This document shows positions 19,090 to 26,970 of a stretch of 64,000 nt of DNA, piece after piece. The notes under the pieces are model-generated. The model was not told the DNA's origin. It saw only the letters and a list, made by a program, of their open reading frames with translations, and made no database searches. This DNA comes from Bacteroidetes bacterium B1(2017). Its GTDB lineage: Bacteria > Bacteroidota > Bacteroidia > UKL13-3. A program made the position numbers and the translations under genes. The DNA lies in the NCBI GenBank assembly GCA_002256395.1, contig NKJG01000009.1:47021-111020 (forward strand), written 5' to 3'. Each line of letters starts with the position of its first letter. Position 1 is the stretch's first letter.

Positions 19090-20280
19090 CTAAAACTGCA
19101 AAATCATTTCCAAAGCGTCTCTTAATGCGTCTTGGTTTTGTAATTGAGCGTAGTTTCTTAATCTTCCGAGGTCGAAGTTTTTGTCGAAGGGCATTTGAAG
19201 GCGCAGCGTGCTTAAGGCGCTTACACTTTCGCCTACTTTGCCGTTTACGGTAATACCGGTTTTAAATGCGCTCAGCAATTTTCCAATCATATCGTTTCTT
19301 GAACCCACCACAGGTTTATGGAAAAATGCTGCTTTGGTTAATAGGGGATGAGGTAATTGAAAATCGCCATCGTTTAAATAACATACGTCAAACGTGAGCA
19401 ACAGGTCGTTTATGCTTTCGCTGTCTTCTAGTTGATGTAAAATAAAATAATTATTGTTTTTGCCCGAGCTCAAGAGTTGGTTCAGGGCTTGTTTGCAGTT
19501 GTCATTTAATTGTTCTGGCTCAATTCTACCTGCACATACAAAGAAATATTGGTCGCTAGGGGCCATATTAGCTAGGTTCAGAAAATTCTCTGGATTTTCA
19601 TTTTCAAGCAAAATGGTTCCAACAACCATTCTATCGCGGGCCATTTTTTTAACTTGAGCCGATATTTTCTGAGGTTCTTTAGGCAAGCGAAGTTCACTTA
19701 CATCGGGCATTACCACTACCTTTTTGTATACTCTACTCTTTAGTGCTTCACTTCTAAATCTATCCAAAGTGCACACACCCACGCAGTTTTCGGAGGTAAA
19801 TAAATAATCTACTTCGCCAAATTTTGGATCCACATTACGTTTGAGCCCGGTTTCTTCATAGGGCATCATATGGGTAAGAATGCCGCTCCATTTAAATGGG
19901 AACGACCAATCCATTAGTTTACGGCCAAAGCGCGGTTTGATCCAATCGTCGACGGGGGCAAAAAGCACAAAGTCTATTTTTGTTTGCATAGAGCGCTCTG
20001 CCTGGTGCAAGCGTCGGCTCAGCATTAAATAGCGGTAGGTCATGCCAGCTGTTCCTGGTTTTTCGTCCTCTTCGTGGGTGGCATCAATAGGGAAACAATG
20101 GATAAGTTTGCCTTGGTCTCTAAATTTTGTGTGCACCAAATTATTCAGTTCAATCCAATTTGGCGAGAAGATGGCCACCTGTTTTTGCAGGCGCAGCAAA
20201 GCCTCCACGTATTCTGTCGCATAACTGCGATAGCGATACTGGTCTCTACTGAAAATCAAGCCAATGCAAAAAACATCCAT
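19090..20280 (-). CDS. Putative glycosyltransferase (GT4-like)
   Basis: A 396-residue cytoplasmic protein. Start ATG at 20280 (MDVFCIGLIFSRDQYRYRSY) is chosen over an in-frame TTG three codons upstream. The N-terminal half begins with a hydrophobic strand; the C-terminal half (YFFVCAGRIEPEQLNDN, NYFILHQLEDSESINDLLL, VCYLNDGDFQLPHPLLTKAAFFHKPVVGS) follows the order seen in GT-B family 4 transferases, where the last part holds the nucleotide-sugar site. The usual E-x7-E motif is not obvious, so this is a fold-level guess. It is a single gene, followed by the tandem repeat region and divergent from tRNA-Gln. Confidence 0.55.
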   Translation of the reverse strand: MDVFCIGLIFSRDQYRYRSYATEYVEALLRLQKQVAIFSPNWIELNNLVHTKFRDQGKLIHCFPIDATHEEDEKPGTAGMTYRYLMLSRRLHQAERSMQTKIDFVLFAPVDDWIKPRFGRKLMDWSFPFKWSGILTHMMPYEETGLKRNVDPKFGEVDYLFTSENCVGVCTLDRFRSEALKSRVYKKVVVMPDVSELRLPKEPQKISAQVKKMARDRMVVGTILLENENPENFLNLANMAPSDQYFFVCAGRIEPEQLNDNCKQALNQLLSSGKNNNYFILHQLEDSESINDLLLTFDVCYLNDGDFQLPHPLLTKAAFFHKPVVGSRNDMIGKLLSAFKTGITVNGKVGESVSALSTLRLQMPFDKNFDLGRLRNYAQLQNQDALRDALEMILQF

Positions 20281-20411
20281 TACCTGCAAATTTCAATGGT
20301 AAAAAGTGGAGTGCGACACTTAATTTTGCACATACCCACAATTTTAAGGGGCTTCATTACCAAGGAATAAACAGAGGAATGGAGTTTTTTTGAAAAAAAA
20401 TAAGCAATCGC

Positions 20412-20441
20412 TTTACTTTTTAATAGATTTTTTTACCTTTG
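20412..20441 (+). promoter_or_regulatory. Promoter of tRNA-Gln
   Basis: TACCTTTG at 20434-20441 matches the -7 consensus TAnnTTTG. A TTTA at 20412-20415 sits 18 bases upstream in place of the -33 TTTG. The tRNA starts 13 bases downstream. Confidence 0.6.
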
Positions 20442-20453
20442 CGCTCCCCTAAT

Positions 20454-20526
20454 TGACCGATGGTGTAACTGGCAACACATCTGATTTTGGTTCAGAGGAG
20501 TCTAGGTTCGAGCCCTAGTCGGTCAA
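20454..20526 (+). tRNA. tRNA-Gln (anticodon TTG)
   Basis: A 73-base cloverleaf. The acceptor stem TGACCGA (20454-20460) pairs with TCGGTCA (20519-20525); the D stem is GTGT/ACAC; the anticodon stem TCTGA/TCAGA encloses loop TTTTGGT with anticodon TTG, reading CAA; the T arm is CTAGG-TTCGAGC-CCTAG. The discriminator is A at 20526, followed by CA, so the CCA end is not fully encoded. Confidence 0.96.
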
Positions 20527-20531
20527 CACAG

Positions 20532-20556
20532 CCCCATTCATTTGAGTGGGGTTTTT
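20532..20556 (+). terminator. Hairpin and T-run after tRNA-Gln
   Basis: CCCCA (20532-20536) pairs with TGGGG (20547-20551), with an inner TCA/TGA pairing, followed by TTTTT. This looks like an intrinsic terminator that separates the tRNA from prs 40 bases on, though read-through into prs is possible. Confidence 0.6.
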
Positions 20557-20596
20557 AATAATCACACCTGAAAGGGTGTACAAAAAATAAGATCTT

Positions 20597-21547
20597 ATGG
20601 CGGTTAAAAACGAAGTAAAGATATTTTCAGGTACTAAATCAAGGTACCTTGCAGAGGAAATTGCGAAAGCCTATGGTATTCCTCTAGGAGATTGTACAAT
20701 TTCCTATTTCAGCGATGGTGAATTTCAACCAAGTTTTAATGAGTCGGTTCGTGGATGCGATGTGTTTATTATTCAAAGCACCTTTCCCAAAACAGATAAT
20801 TTAATGGAATTAATGTTAATGATAGATGCCGCTAAGCGTGCTTCTGCTCATTATATTACTGCCGTTATCCCTTATTTTGGTATGGCTCGCCAAGATAGAA
20901 AAGATAAGCCACGTGTATCTATTGGTTCAAAAGTAGTGGCCGATATGCTTACCGTTGTTGGTGCAAGCCGCGTAATTACCATGGATTTACACGCACCACA
21001 AATTCAAGGATTTTTTGAAATACCTGTAGATCACTTAGATCCTGCGGTTATTTTCTTGCCTTATATGCGCAGCCTAAATATGGGCAAAAACATTGTTATT
21101 GCTTCTCCAGATATGGGTTCATCGGCTAGAGCTAGAACTTATGCTAAGGCCTTGGGTTGCGATATGGTTATTGTTGATAAAGAGCGCAGAAGAGCAAACG
21201 AAATTGCCTCTATGACTTTAATTGGAGATGTAGTAGGTAAAGATGTATTAATGGTAGATGATATTATTGATACAGGAAATACCTTAGCTAAAGCTGCTCA
21301 ATTGCTTAAAGATAAGGGAGCAGTAAGCGTAAGAGCAATGTGTACCCACCCAGTTTTAAGTGGCAAAGCCTACGAGAATATTGAAAACAGTGTGTTAGAA
21401 GAGCTGGTAGTTTGTAATACCATTCCTTTGGCTCGCAACGATTCAAAAATTAAAGTGCTTTCTGCTGCACCACTTTTTGCCGAAGCAATTAGAAATATTA
21501 CCGAGCATGGTTCTATTTCGAGTTTGTTTGATTTGCAAAAAGATTAA
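20597..21547 (+). CDS. prs: Ribose-phosphate pyrophosphokinase (PRPP synthase)
   Basis: A 316-residue cytoplasmic enzyme that makes 5-phosphoribosyl 1-pyrophosphate from ribose 5-phosphate and ATP, feeding purine, pyrimidine, histidine, tryptophan and NAD synthesis. Family marks are FSDGEFQPSFNESVRGCDVF, DLHAPQIQGFF, the ATP-side SPDMGSSARA, the VIVDKERR loop and the PRPP-binding loop VDDIIDTGNTLAKA. The length is that of class I PRPP synthases. It lies downstream of tRNA-Gln and upstream of rplY, an order that is common in bacteria (prs-ctc). Confidence 0.97.
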   Translation: MAVKNEVKIFSGTKSRYLAEEIAKAYGIPLGDCTISYFSDGEFQPSFNESVRGCDVFIIQSTFPKTDNLMELMLMIDAAKRASAHYITAVIPYFGMARQDRKDKPRVSIGSKVVADMLTVVGASRVITMDLHAPQIQGFFEIPVDHLDPAVIFLPYMRSLNMGKNIVIASPDMGSSARARTYAKALGCDMVIVDKERRRANEIASMTLIGDVVGKDVLMVDDIIDTGNTLAKAAQLLKDKGAVSVRAMCTHPVLSGKAYENIENSVLEELVVCNTIPLARNDSKIKVLSAAPLFAEAIRNITEHGSISSLFDLQKD

Positions 21548-21661
21548 TTCCAAACTTTTTAACCCTTTAAGAGGCAAGCATTGGCTAGCTATGGCTAATA
21601 ATGAGCCTGCTCTTGAGCGGTATTAATTTAAAAATAACAACAAAAATTAAAATAAAACAAA

Positions 21662-22258
21662 ATGAAATCAGTAGCATTATTTGGAAACGCCAGAACCGAA
21701 GTTGGTAAAGTTTCTACAAAATCGATGAGAGTTGAAGGTAAAGTACCTTGTGTACTTTATGGTGGTACAGACCACGTACATTTTTGCTTGTATGAGCCAG
21801 ATTTTAAATTATTGGTTTATACTCCAAACACGTACAAAGTGCAGTTAGACATAGATGGTAAAGTATACCATGCTATTTTAAAAGACATTCAATTTCACCC
21901 AGTAAACGATTCTATCGTTCACGCCGATTTCTTAGAAATTAATGATAGCAAAGAAGTAGAAATTGGAATTCCAGTGAAATTGGTTGGTAATTCAGTTGGT
22001 GTTCGTGCGGGTGGTAAATTGGTAGTAAAATCAAAGAAATTAAGAGTTAAGGCATTGCCTTCTTTATTGCCAGATTTTATTGAAATTAATATTGATTTAT
22101 TAGAAATTGGTAAGTCAATTAAAGTTGGTGAGATTCCTGTAAACGCAAACTTTAGATTATTAGATGCTCCAAACAACCCTGTTGTAAGTGTAAACACAAC
22201 TCGTGCGGTACAAGAAGCAGCTAAAGCTGAAGAAAAAGACGCTAAGAAGAAAAAATAG
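21662..22258 (+). CDS. rplY: 50S ribosomal protein L25 (CTC type)
   Basis: A 198-residue long form of L25 (L25/general stress protein Ctc), which binds 5S rRNA in the large subunit. The N-terminal L25 beta-barrel (about 1-92) includes GKVPCVLYGGTDHVHF and ILKDIQFHPVNDSIVHADFLE; the C-terminal TL5-type domain (about 95-185) includes VGVRAGGKLVVKSKKLRVKALP. The C-terminus is Lys- and Ala-rich. prs lies 114 bases upstream, so the two may share a transcript. A strong terminator follows. Confidence 0.96.
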   Translation: MKSVALFGNARTEVGKVSTKSMRVEGKVPCVLYGGTDHVHFCLYEPDFKLLVYTPNTYKVQLDIDGKVYHAILKDIQFHPVNDSIVHADFLEINDSKEVEIGIPVKLVGNSVGVRAGGKLVVKSKKLRVKALPSLLPDFIEINIDLLEIGKSIKVGEIPVNANFRLLDAPNNPVVSVNTTRAVQEAAKAEEKDAKKKK

Positions 22259-22292
22259 GTCTAAAGCAGCACATTGTTGCCTTTTAAGAAAA

Positions 22293-22327
22293 AGAGCTTG
22301 CCTTTTATTTGGCAGGCTCTTTTTTTA
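22293..22327 (+). terminator. Intrinsic terminator after rplY
   Basis: AGAGCTTGCC and GGCAGGCTCT form a 10-bp stem with one T-G pair and an 8-base loop, followed by seven T. The same two stem sequences are reused at 24950. Confidence 0.88.
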
Positions 22328-22352
22328 TTGCCAATATCAAATAAATTTGGTT

Positions 22353-22369
22353 TGAACACTTAGTGTTCA
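22353..22369. promoter_or_regulatory. 17-bp perfect palindrome upstream of the outer-membrane gene
   Basis: TGAACACT-T-AGTGTTCA is a perfect palindrome about 90 bases before the ATG at 22460 and just after the rplY terminator. Its size and symmetry suit a dimeric repressor or activator site; no regulator is known. Confidence 0.35.
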
Positions 22370-22459
22370 CACTATTGGCGAAATAAATATACAAAAAATG
22401 CAATTATTTAATTTGGAATTAATGGCAAAATGTGCCTTATTCGTAAAACAAAACTACTT

Positions 22460-23191
22460 ATGAAAAAACTATTACTTAATCTAGCCTGTGCATTATTAGC
22501 ACTAAATGTTGGGGCTCAAGCACCCACGCCGGCACCCGCGCCACCCGCCGCCGCCGCACCTTCAACAACAATTGAACCCTTAGCCACTGGAAATAAAGGT
22601 ACTGCAATTGGATTAATTATATCCACCGATGGTGTTGGATTACAATTTGCGCAAAATTTGAACGCCAAAAAGAACTTGGCAATTAGGGTTGGAGGAATGT
22701 ATATTCCGTATACTTTAAGCAATTTTGCTTACAATTTTGACGGAACAGATTTGCTAATTAATGGAGATATAAAACTTGGTGCTTTTCAAGCTATTTTTGA
22801 TTACCATCCGTTTAGCAATGCCTTTAAACTTAGCGGAGGAGCAGCATATATGCTCTCAGCTATTAGCGCAACTGCCATGGTAAAAGATTCGGTAAAGCAG
22901 GGTGATATTAGTATTTCTCCTGATGAAGTTGGAAAAATTGATGTTGGATTAAAAGTTGGTCCTATTTGCCCTTATGTAGGTTTAGGATTTGGACGAGCCG
23001 TTCCAAGAAGTAGATTTAGCTTTAACTTTGAATTGGGCGCTTATTATATAAATCAACCTCAAGTTTCATTTAAGGCTTCGGGAATGTTGGAACCAACGTC
23101 TTCGCAGCAAAAAGTTTTGCAAGATAACATGAGTGGATACAATTGGTTACCGATTATGAATTTTGGATTCAATTTTAAAATTGGTAAGTAG
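22460..23191 (+). CDS. Predicted outer-membrane beta-barrel protein
   Basis: A 243-residue exported protein. Start ATG at 22460 begins the signal peptide MKKLLLNLACALLALNVGAQ; ten residues of an upstream extension are rejected. After cleavage comes a Pro/Ala-rich linker (APTPAPAPPAAAAPS), then alternating hydrophobic strands (NLAIRVGGMYIPYTL, AFQAIFDYHPF, KVGPICPYVGLGFGRAV, FSFNFELGAYYIN) ending in NFGFNFKIGK. This is the pattern of a small outer-membrane barrel. No closer family is recognised. The lipoprotein gene starts 30 bases downstream, so the two are probably co-transcribed. Confidence 0.7.
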   Translation: MKKLLLNLACALLALNVGAQAPTPAPAPPAAAAPSTTIEPLATGNKGTAIGLIISTDGVGLQFAQNLNAKKNLAIRVGGMYIPYTLSNFAYNFDGTDLLINGDIKLGAFQAIFDYHPFSNAFKLSGGAAYMLSAISATAMVKDSVKQGDISISPDEVGKIDVGLKVGPICPYVGLGFGRAVPRSRFSFNFELGAYYINQPQVSFKASGMLEPTSSQQKVLQDNMSGYNWLPIMNFGFNFKIGK

Positions 23192-23221
23192 TTACTTAAG
23201 AAATAAAAAAAAATATACGAA

Positions 23222-24922
23222 ATGAAAAATAAAATATATTCCCTACTCTCATTTTCTTTAGTGGCATTGCTACTATTGGATGGATGTAAATTAAAAAATC
23301 CTACGGAAGGATTTGCAATTTCAATTAAGGCTGATGCTGTTACAGCTCCAAGTGAACTATTGGTTAGAGATGCCAAGACAGGCTCTCCTTTAGCAGGTTT
23401 AACTAGTGCAAGCCCAGTTACAATTTCTGGTCCAGGAGCTCCATACGTATATAGCTCAGGAGCTACAAAGGCATTAAGTATTTTTCAAGGGGCCGTTTCT
23501 TTTTCTTTAAGAAAAGGAACACCTGTATCGGCAAGTAATCCTATTAAATTTACTGTCCATATAAATGTAAATGGATATTTACCAATTGATTATCCAATTG
23601 AATTAACAAGTCTTGAGCCAATTCTTGCAGAAACATACTTGGTAAGTTTAACAGATCTTCCTGCAAATGCTGCGAAATCTGTAAAAACAATTGGAACTGG
23701 TACAGATGGAAAGACAACTGATACCTCTAGTATTTTTATACCTTCAAGCTCAAGTAAACCAGAGGCCTTAAAAATTTCAATTGATGCTGGAACAAAAATG
23801 TTGGATGAGCAAGGCCAACCGGTGGTTGGAAGTGTTGAAGCCAATGTTTTTCAATTTAATTCAGGAAGTCAAGAAGCTTTAAAATCATTTCCTACTAGTT
23901 TTAGGTTTGAAGATTTAAAGGATGCAAATGGAAATTCTATTCCTGGGGGAGGATTTGAGCCGGCAGGATGGGTAGATATAACTATGAATGCAGGAGGAAA
24001 ATCTGTAAAAACATTTGATAAACCTTTAAATGCAAATCTTGAAATAAACAAGGATCAAATAAATCCTAAAACGAATGCGAAATTTAAGGCAGGAGATGAA
24101 ATAGACGTTTTTAGTAAATCTGTAGGAGTTTCGAACTGGGTAAAAGAAGGAGTTGCTACTGTTATTTTAAATAGTAGTACAGGGAACCTAGAGGCAAACA
24201 TTCAAATTACCCATCTTTCTGTTTGGGGTATTGGTTTGTTAATGCCCAAATGTGGTACTCCATTGTCATTTTCATGGTTGTTAAATAAGGGTTATGGTTC
24301 AAGTAATGGAACCATTATTATTCGCCATTCCAAAACATTTGAAGATGTGGTAATAAGGGCATCTTATGTTGAATCAAGAGATGGTGCAGGTGTTAAAACT
24401 GTTGTTACAAGTTTTGTTCCTGTTGCAGACGCTGAATATTTAGTTATTTTAGGTGGAACATTTATAGCTTATAAAGGAAAGTTGTGTGGTAGTTTAATTG
24501 ATTTAGGTTCTGTTCCAAGTTCGCCTAGCATTACTAATAATATATTTTTGAAGTGTACAAATGGAAGTTCTGTTTTATTGCCCAATGATTATAAAGTTTA
24601 TTATGTAAATGAAAACGATTATCAATCAACCATTAATCCGGCTACCAAAAGGAAAATTGATCCGAGAGATCCAATAATCAATGGTAAAGATTGGAAAGAT
24701 TGTGCCATTCAAAATGTAACAATAGATGGCAAAACTATTAATACAATTACGCTACCTAAATCAGATATGGTTGTAGGTCAGAAATACCGTTTTTCTGTTT
24801 ATTATAATGATGGAAAAAAGGAAAGCAGGGAGGATTATGTTACTCCTGCCCCTATTGTTCAAGAAGTTTTAGATGCAGGCGGACAAGATGTAATTATTAT
24901 TTTGGCAGAATGCCCATTATAA
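23222..24922 (+). CDS. Predicted lipoprotein, function unknown
   Basis: A 566-residue exported lipoprotein. The signal MKNKIYSLLSFSLVALLLLDGCKLK ends at a lipobox (LLDGC), with lipidation expected at Cys22. The N-terminal third resembles an Ig-like or carboxypeptidase-regulatory-like fold (LLVRDAKTGSPLAGLTSASP), the middle has beta-rich segments (GGGFEPAGWVDITMNAGGK, THLSVWGIGLL), and no catalytic motif is visible. It is paired with the outer-membrane barrel gene and ends just before a copy of the rplY-type terminator. Surface or periplasmic location is inferred from the lipobox. Confidence 0.7.
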   Translation: MKNKIYSLLSFSLVALLLLDGCKLKNPTEGFAISIKADAVTAPSELLVRDAKTGSPLAGLTSASPVTISGPGAPYVYSSGATKALSIFQGAVSFSLRKGTPVSASNPIKFTVHINVNGYLPIDYPIELTSLEPILAETYLVSLTDLPANAAKSVKTIGTGTDGKTTDTSSIFIPSSSSKPEALKISIDAGTKMLDEQGQPVVGSVEANVFQFNSGSQEALKSFPTSFRFEDLKDANGNSIPGGGFEPAGWVDITMNAGGKSVKTFDKPLNANLEINKDQINPKTNAKFKAGDEIDVFSKSVGVSNWVKEGVATVILNSSTGNLEANIQITHLSVWGIGLLMPKCGTPLSFSWLLNKGYGSSNGTIIIRHSKTFEDVVIRASYVESRDGAGVKTVVTSFVPVADAEYLVILGGTFIAYKGKLCGSLIDLGSVPSSPSITNNIFLKCTNGSSVLLPNDYKVYYVNENDYQSTINPATKRKIDPRDPIINGKDWKDCAIQNVTIDGKTINTITLPKSDMVVGQKYRFSVYYNDGKKESREDYVTPAPIVQEVLDAGGQDVIIILAECPL

Positions 24923-24949
24923 ATTTAGCACTAAAATATACAAAAAAAA

Positions 24950-24978
24950 AGAGCTTGCCCAAAAGGCAGGCTCTTTTT
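24950..24978 (+). terminator. Intrinsic terminator after the lipoprotein gene
   Basis: The AGAGCTTGCC and GGCAGGCTCT arms are identical to those at 22293, with a loop of CAAAA and a run of T. It is also preceded by A-rich sequence, so it could act on the convergent DUF4143 gene too. Confidence 0.87.
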
Positions 24979-25000
24979 GTTTAGTACTATTATTTTATCC

Positions 25001-26161
25001 TCAAATTTCTAGGGATATTAATTCTCGCCAATTCATAACTTCGGTTCCATTACTACGTTTTTGTTTTTGGTGGCCACCATACATTAATACAGATTTTGTT
25101 TCACCACTTAATTTACACCAGTAGTCTAAGTTTTTAAAAAAATCTTTAGTTGTTGTTTTACCTGATTTAATTTCTACAGGTAGCAGAATATCTCCCTTAT
25201 CAACAATTATATCAATTTCATGACCAGTTAAATCTCTCCAATAAAACAAGTTTATTGGCAAAGCAGCATTGGTTCTTTTTTTAACAAATTCGCCAATCAC
25301 CATTGTTTCAAAAATAGCGCCACGCAAGGGGTAATTGCTAAGTTGTTTTGCCGTTTGAATTCCTAAAAGGGAGCATACAATTGAGGTGTCGTAAAAATAT
25401 AATTTTGGCCTTTTTATAATGGTTTTGTTGAAATTCTTATAATGTGGCTTTAATAGATAAATAATAAAACTACTTTCCAAAATTCCAATCCAAGATTGAA
25501 TGGTTTTTATATCCACACCTACTTCATTTGAAAGCGAAAGATTATTTAATTCTTGTCCTGTTCTACCTGCCAATAGCCTAATAAATTTTTCGAAAACAAC
25601 CAGATCACTTATGTTCTTAATCTGTCGCACATCCTTTTCTATATAAGTTCGAATATAATTTGGACACCAATCTATAGACGGAATATCTTGATCGTACACA
25701 GGTGGGTAAAAACCTGTCAACATTAATTCATCATCTGGTTGAGGTAAGATTTTTGCCTCATTCAACTCTGCTAATGAAAATGGCAAAAGGTTAATATATC
25801 CAATCCTACCAGCAAGAGATTGGGAAATTGATTGTTGTAAAAGAAAGTTATTTGATCCAGATAAAATGAATAAACCTTTTTGCTTAGTGTTATCTAATAT
25901 CTCTTGTAGGTATGAAAATAAGTTTGGTGTACGTTGTATTTCATCTAATACTGCACCGTTTGGATAGGACTCTAGAAATCCTCTTGGATCTTCTAAAGCA
26001 AAATTACGCATATCTAAATTTTCGAGTGAAACATAGGGCTTCATTTTAAAAACTTCCTTAATTAGCGTGGTTTTGCCTGTTTGTCTAGCACCAGTTACTG
26101 CCACCGCCTTAAATTTTGCGGCAAGGTCAATTAATTTTTTCGCGGCATCCCTTTGAATCAT
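25001..26161 (-). CDS. AAA-type ATPase with C-terminal DUF4143 domain
   Basis: A 386-residue cytoplasmic protein. The P-loop GARQTGKTT lies at about residues 24-32, Walker B VLDEIQ near 71-76 and sensor-like FILSGSNNFLL near 97; this is the AAA_14 domain. The C-terminal DUF4143 part ends in HEIDIIV...LLPVEIKSG, an E-x-K pattern like PD-(D/E)xK nuclease folds. The family is widespread and often mobile; its cellular role is not known. The gene stands alone on the minus strand. Its ATG is only 5 bases from a perfect -7 element, and a 35-bp perfect palindrome covers the rest of the promoter. Confidence 0.88.
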   Translation of the reverse strand: MIQRDAAKKLIDLAAKFKAVAVTGARQTGKTTLIKEVFKMKPYVSLENLDMRNFALEDPRGFLESYPNGAVLDEIQRTPNLFSYLQEILDNTKQKGLFILSGSNNFLLQQSISQSLAGRIGYINLLPFSLAELNEAKILPQPDDELMLTGFYPPVYDQDIPSIDWCPNYIRTYIEKDVRQIKNISDLVVFEKFIRLLAGRTGQELNNLSLSNEVGVDIKTIQSWIGILESSFIIYLLKPHYKNFNKTIIKRPKLYFYDTSIVCSLLGIQTAKQLSNYPLRGAIFETMVIGEFVKKRTNAALPINLFYWRDLTGHEIDIIVDKGDILLPVEIKSGKTTTKDFFKNLDYWCKLSGETKSVLMYGGHQKQKRSNGTEVMNWRELISLEI

Positions 26162-26165
26162 AGTT

Positions 26166-26193
26166 CAAAAATATGCATTTTTTTGGAATTCAA
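26166..26193 (-). promoter_or_regulatory. Promoter of the DUF4143 ATPase gene
   Basis: On the minus strand TATTTTTG (26173-26166) matches the -7 consensus exactly. TTG at 26193-26191 stands 17 bases upstream as a possible -33 element; an alternative TTTG is 23 bases upstream. The start codon ATG (26161) coincides with the expected transcription start, implying a leaderless mRNA. Confidence 0.55.
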
Positions 26194-26208
26194 TTCCAAA
26201 AAAATGCA
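26174..26208. promoter_or_regulatory. 35-bp perfect palindrome (candidate operator) overlapping the DUF4143 promoter
   Basis: Arms at 26174-26190 and 26192-26208 (TGCATTTTTTTGGAATT and its exact complement) flank a single C at 26191. It abuts the -7 element and covers the spacer and -33 region, so a bound dimer would block RNA polymerase. It may instead extrude as a cruciform or be the trace of a mobile-element end. Confidence 0.7.
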
Positions 26209-26390
26209 GTAAAAAAACATAAGTATCTCATAAATAAGGTTTAGTAAAACTTAATATTGGCAAAAAAGGAAGCCCAATTTTGGTCTAATAAAAACAAATC
26301 ATTTGTTAATGACTTGTTTTTTCATCAAAACTACCGCTATTCTAGGCGCTTACTATGGTCTATGGGCCATCGACTATTCACAATTTTCAC

Positions 26391-26398
26391 TACTTTCG
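26391..26398 (+). promoter_or_regulatory. Possible -7 element for pth
   Basis: TACTTTCG differs by one base from TAnnTTTG and ends 7 bases before the ATG at 26405. The same octamer precedes the purF-like gene (59405-59412). Confidence 0.3.
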
Positions 26399-26404
26399 CA
26401 GCTA

Positions 26405-26965
26405 ATGAAGTATCTAATTGTAGGCCTTGGAAATATTGGAGATGAGTATGCTCATACGCGTCATAATATTGGCTTTGATGTGGCCGATGCCTTGGCAGAA
26501 AAATATAAAGAAACTTTTAAGCCTGATAGGTATGCCGATATCTGCGAAATCTCGTTAAGGGGTAGACAAATTTTTGTTATTAAACCCAATACGTATATGA
26601 ATTTAAGTGGAAAGGCTGTGCGCTATTGGATGCAAGCATTAAAAATACCGGTAGAAAATGTGTTTGTTTTAGTAGATGATTTGGCCATAGGTTTTGGTAA
26701 GATTCGTATTAGAGGCAATGGCTCAGATGCGGGTCATAATGGCTTAAAAAGCATTCAGGAATTATTGCTTACCCAAAATTATCCTCGTTTGAGGTTTGGT
26801 ATTGGAAATAATTTTCCAAAGGGAAGACAAATAGATTTTGTGTTGGGCAAATGGGATACTGAAGAGCAAAAAGAAATACTTCCCTTGATTACAAAATCGG
26901 TTCAGGCCGTTGAAAGCTTTGCTACACGTGGCTTGGCAAATACCATGAACGATTTTAATAAATAA
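26405..26965 (+). CDS. pth: Peptidyl-tRNA hydrolase
   Basis: A 186-residue enzyme that frees tRNA from prematurely released peptidyl-tRNA. The start at 26405 (MKYLIVGLGNIGDEYAHTRHNIGFD) matches the family N-terminus; the upstream ORF extension has no homology features. Asn10 and catalytic His20 are present, as are VIKPNTYMNLSGKAV, VDDLAIGFGKIR with the conserved Asp, and GHNGLKSI. Five bases separate it from the flippase gene, so the two probably share a transcript. Confidence 0.96.
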   Translation: MKYLIVGLGNIGDEYAHTRHNIGFDVADALAEKYKETFKPDRYADICEISLRGRQIFVIKPNTYMNLSGKAVRYWMQALKIPVENVFVLVDDLAIGFGKIRIRGNGSDAGHNGLKSIQELLLTQNYPRLRFGIGNNFPKGRQIDFVLGKWDTEEQKEILPLITKSVQAVESFATRGLANTMNDFNK

Positions 26966-26970
26966 ACTAC

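Noticed and set aside
21548..21661. Structured leader or riboswitch before rplY
   Set aside because: Only short, poorly consistent stems (such as GGCT/AGCC) can be drawn, and no known leader family matches.
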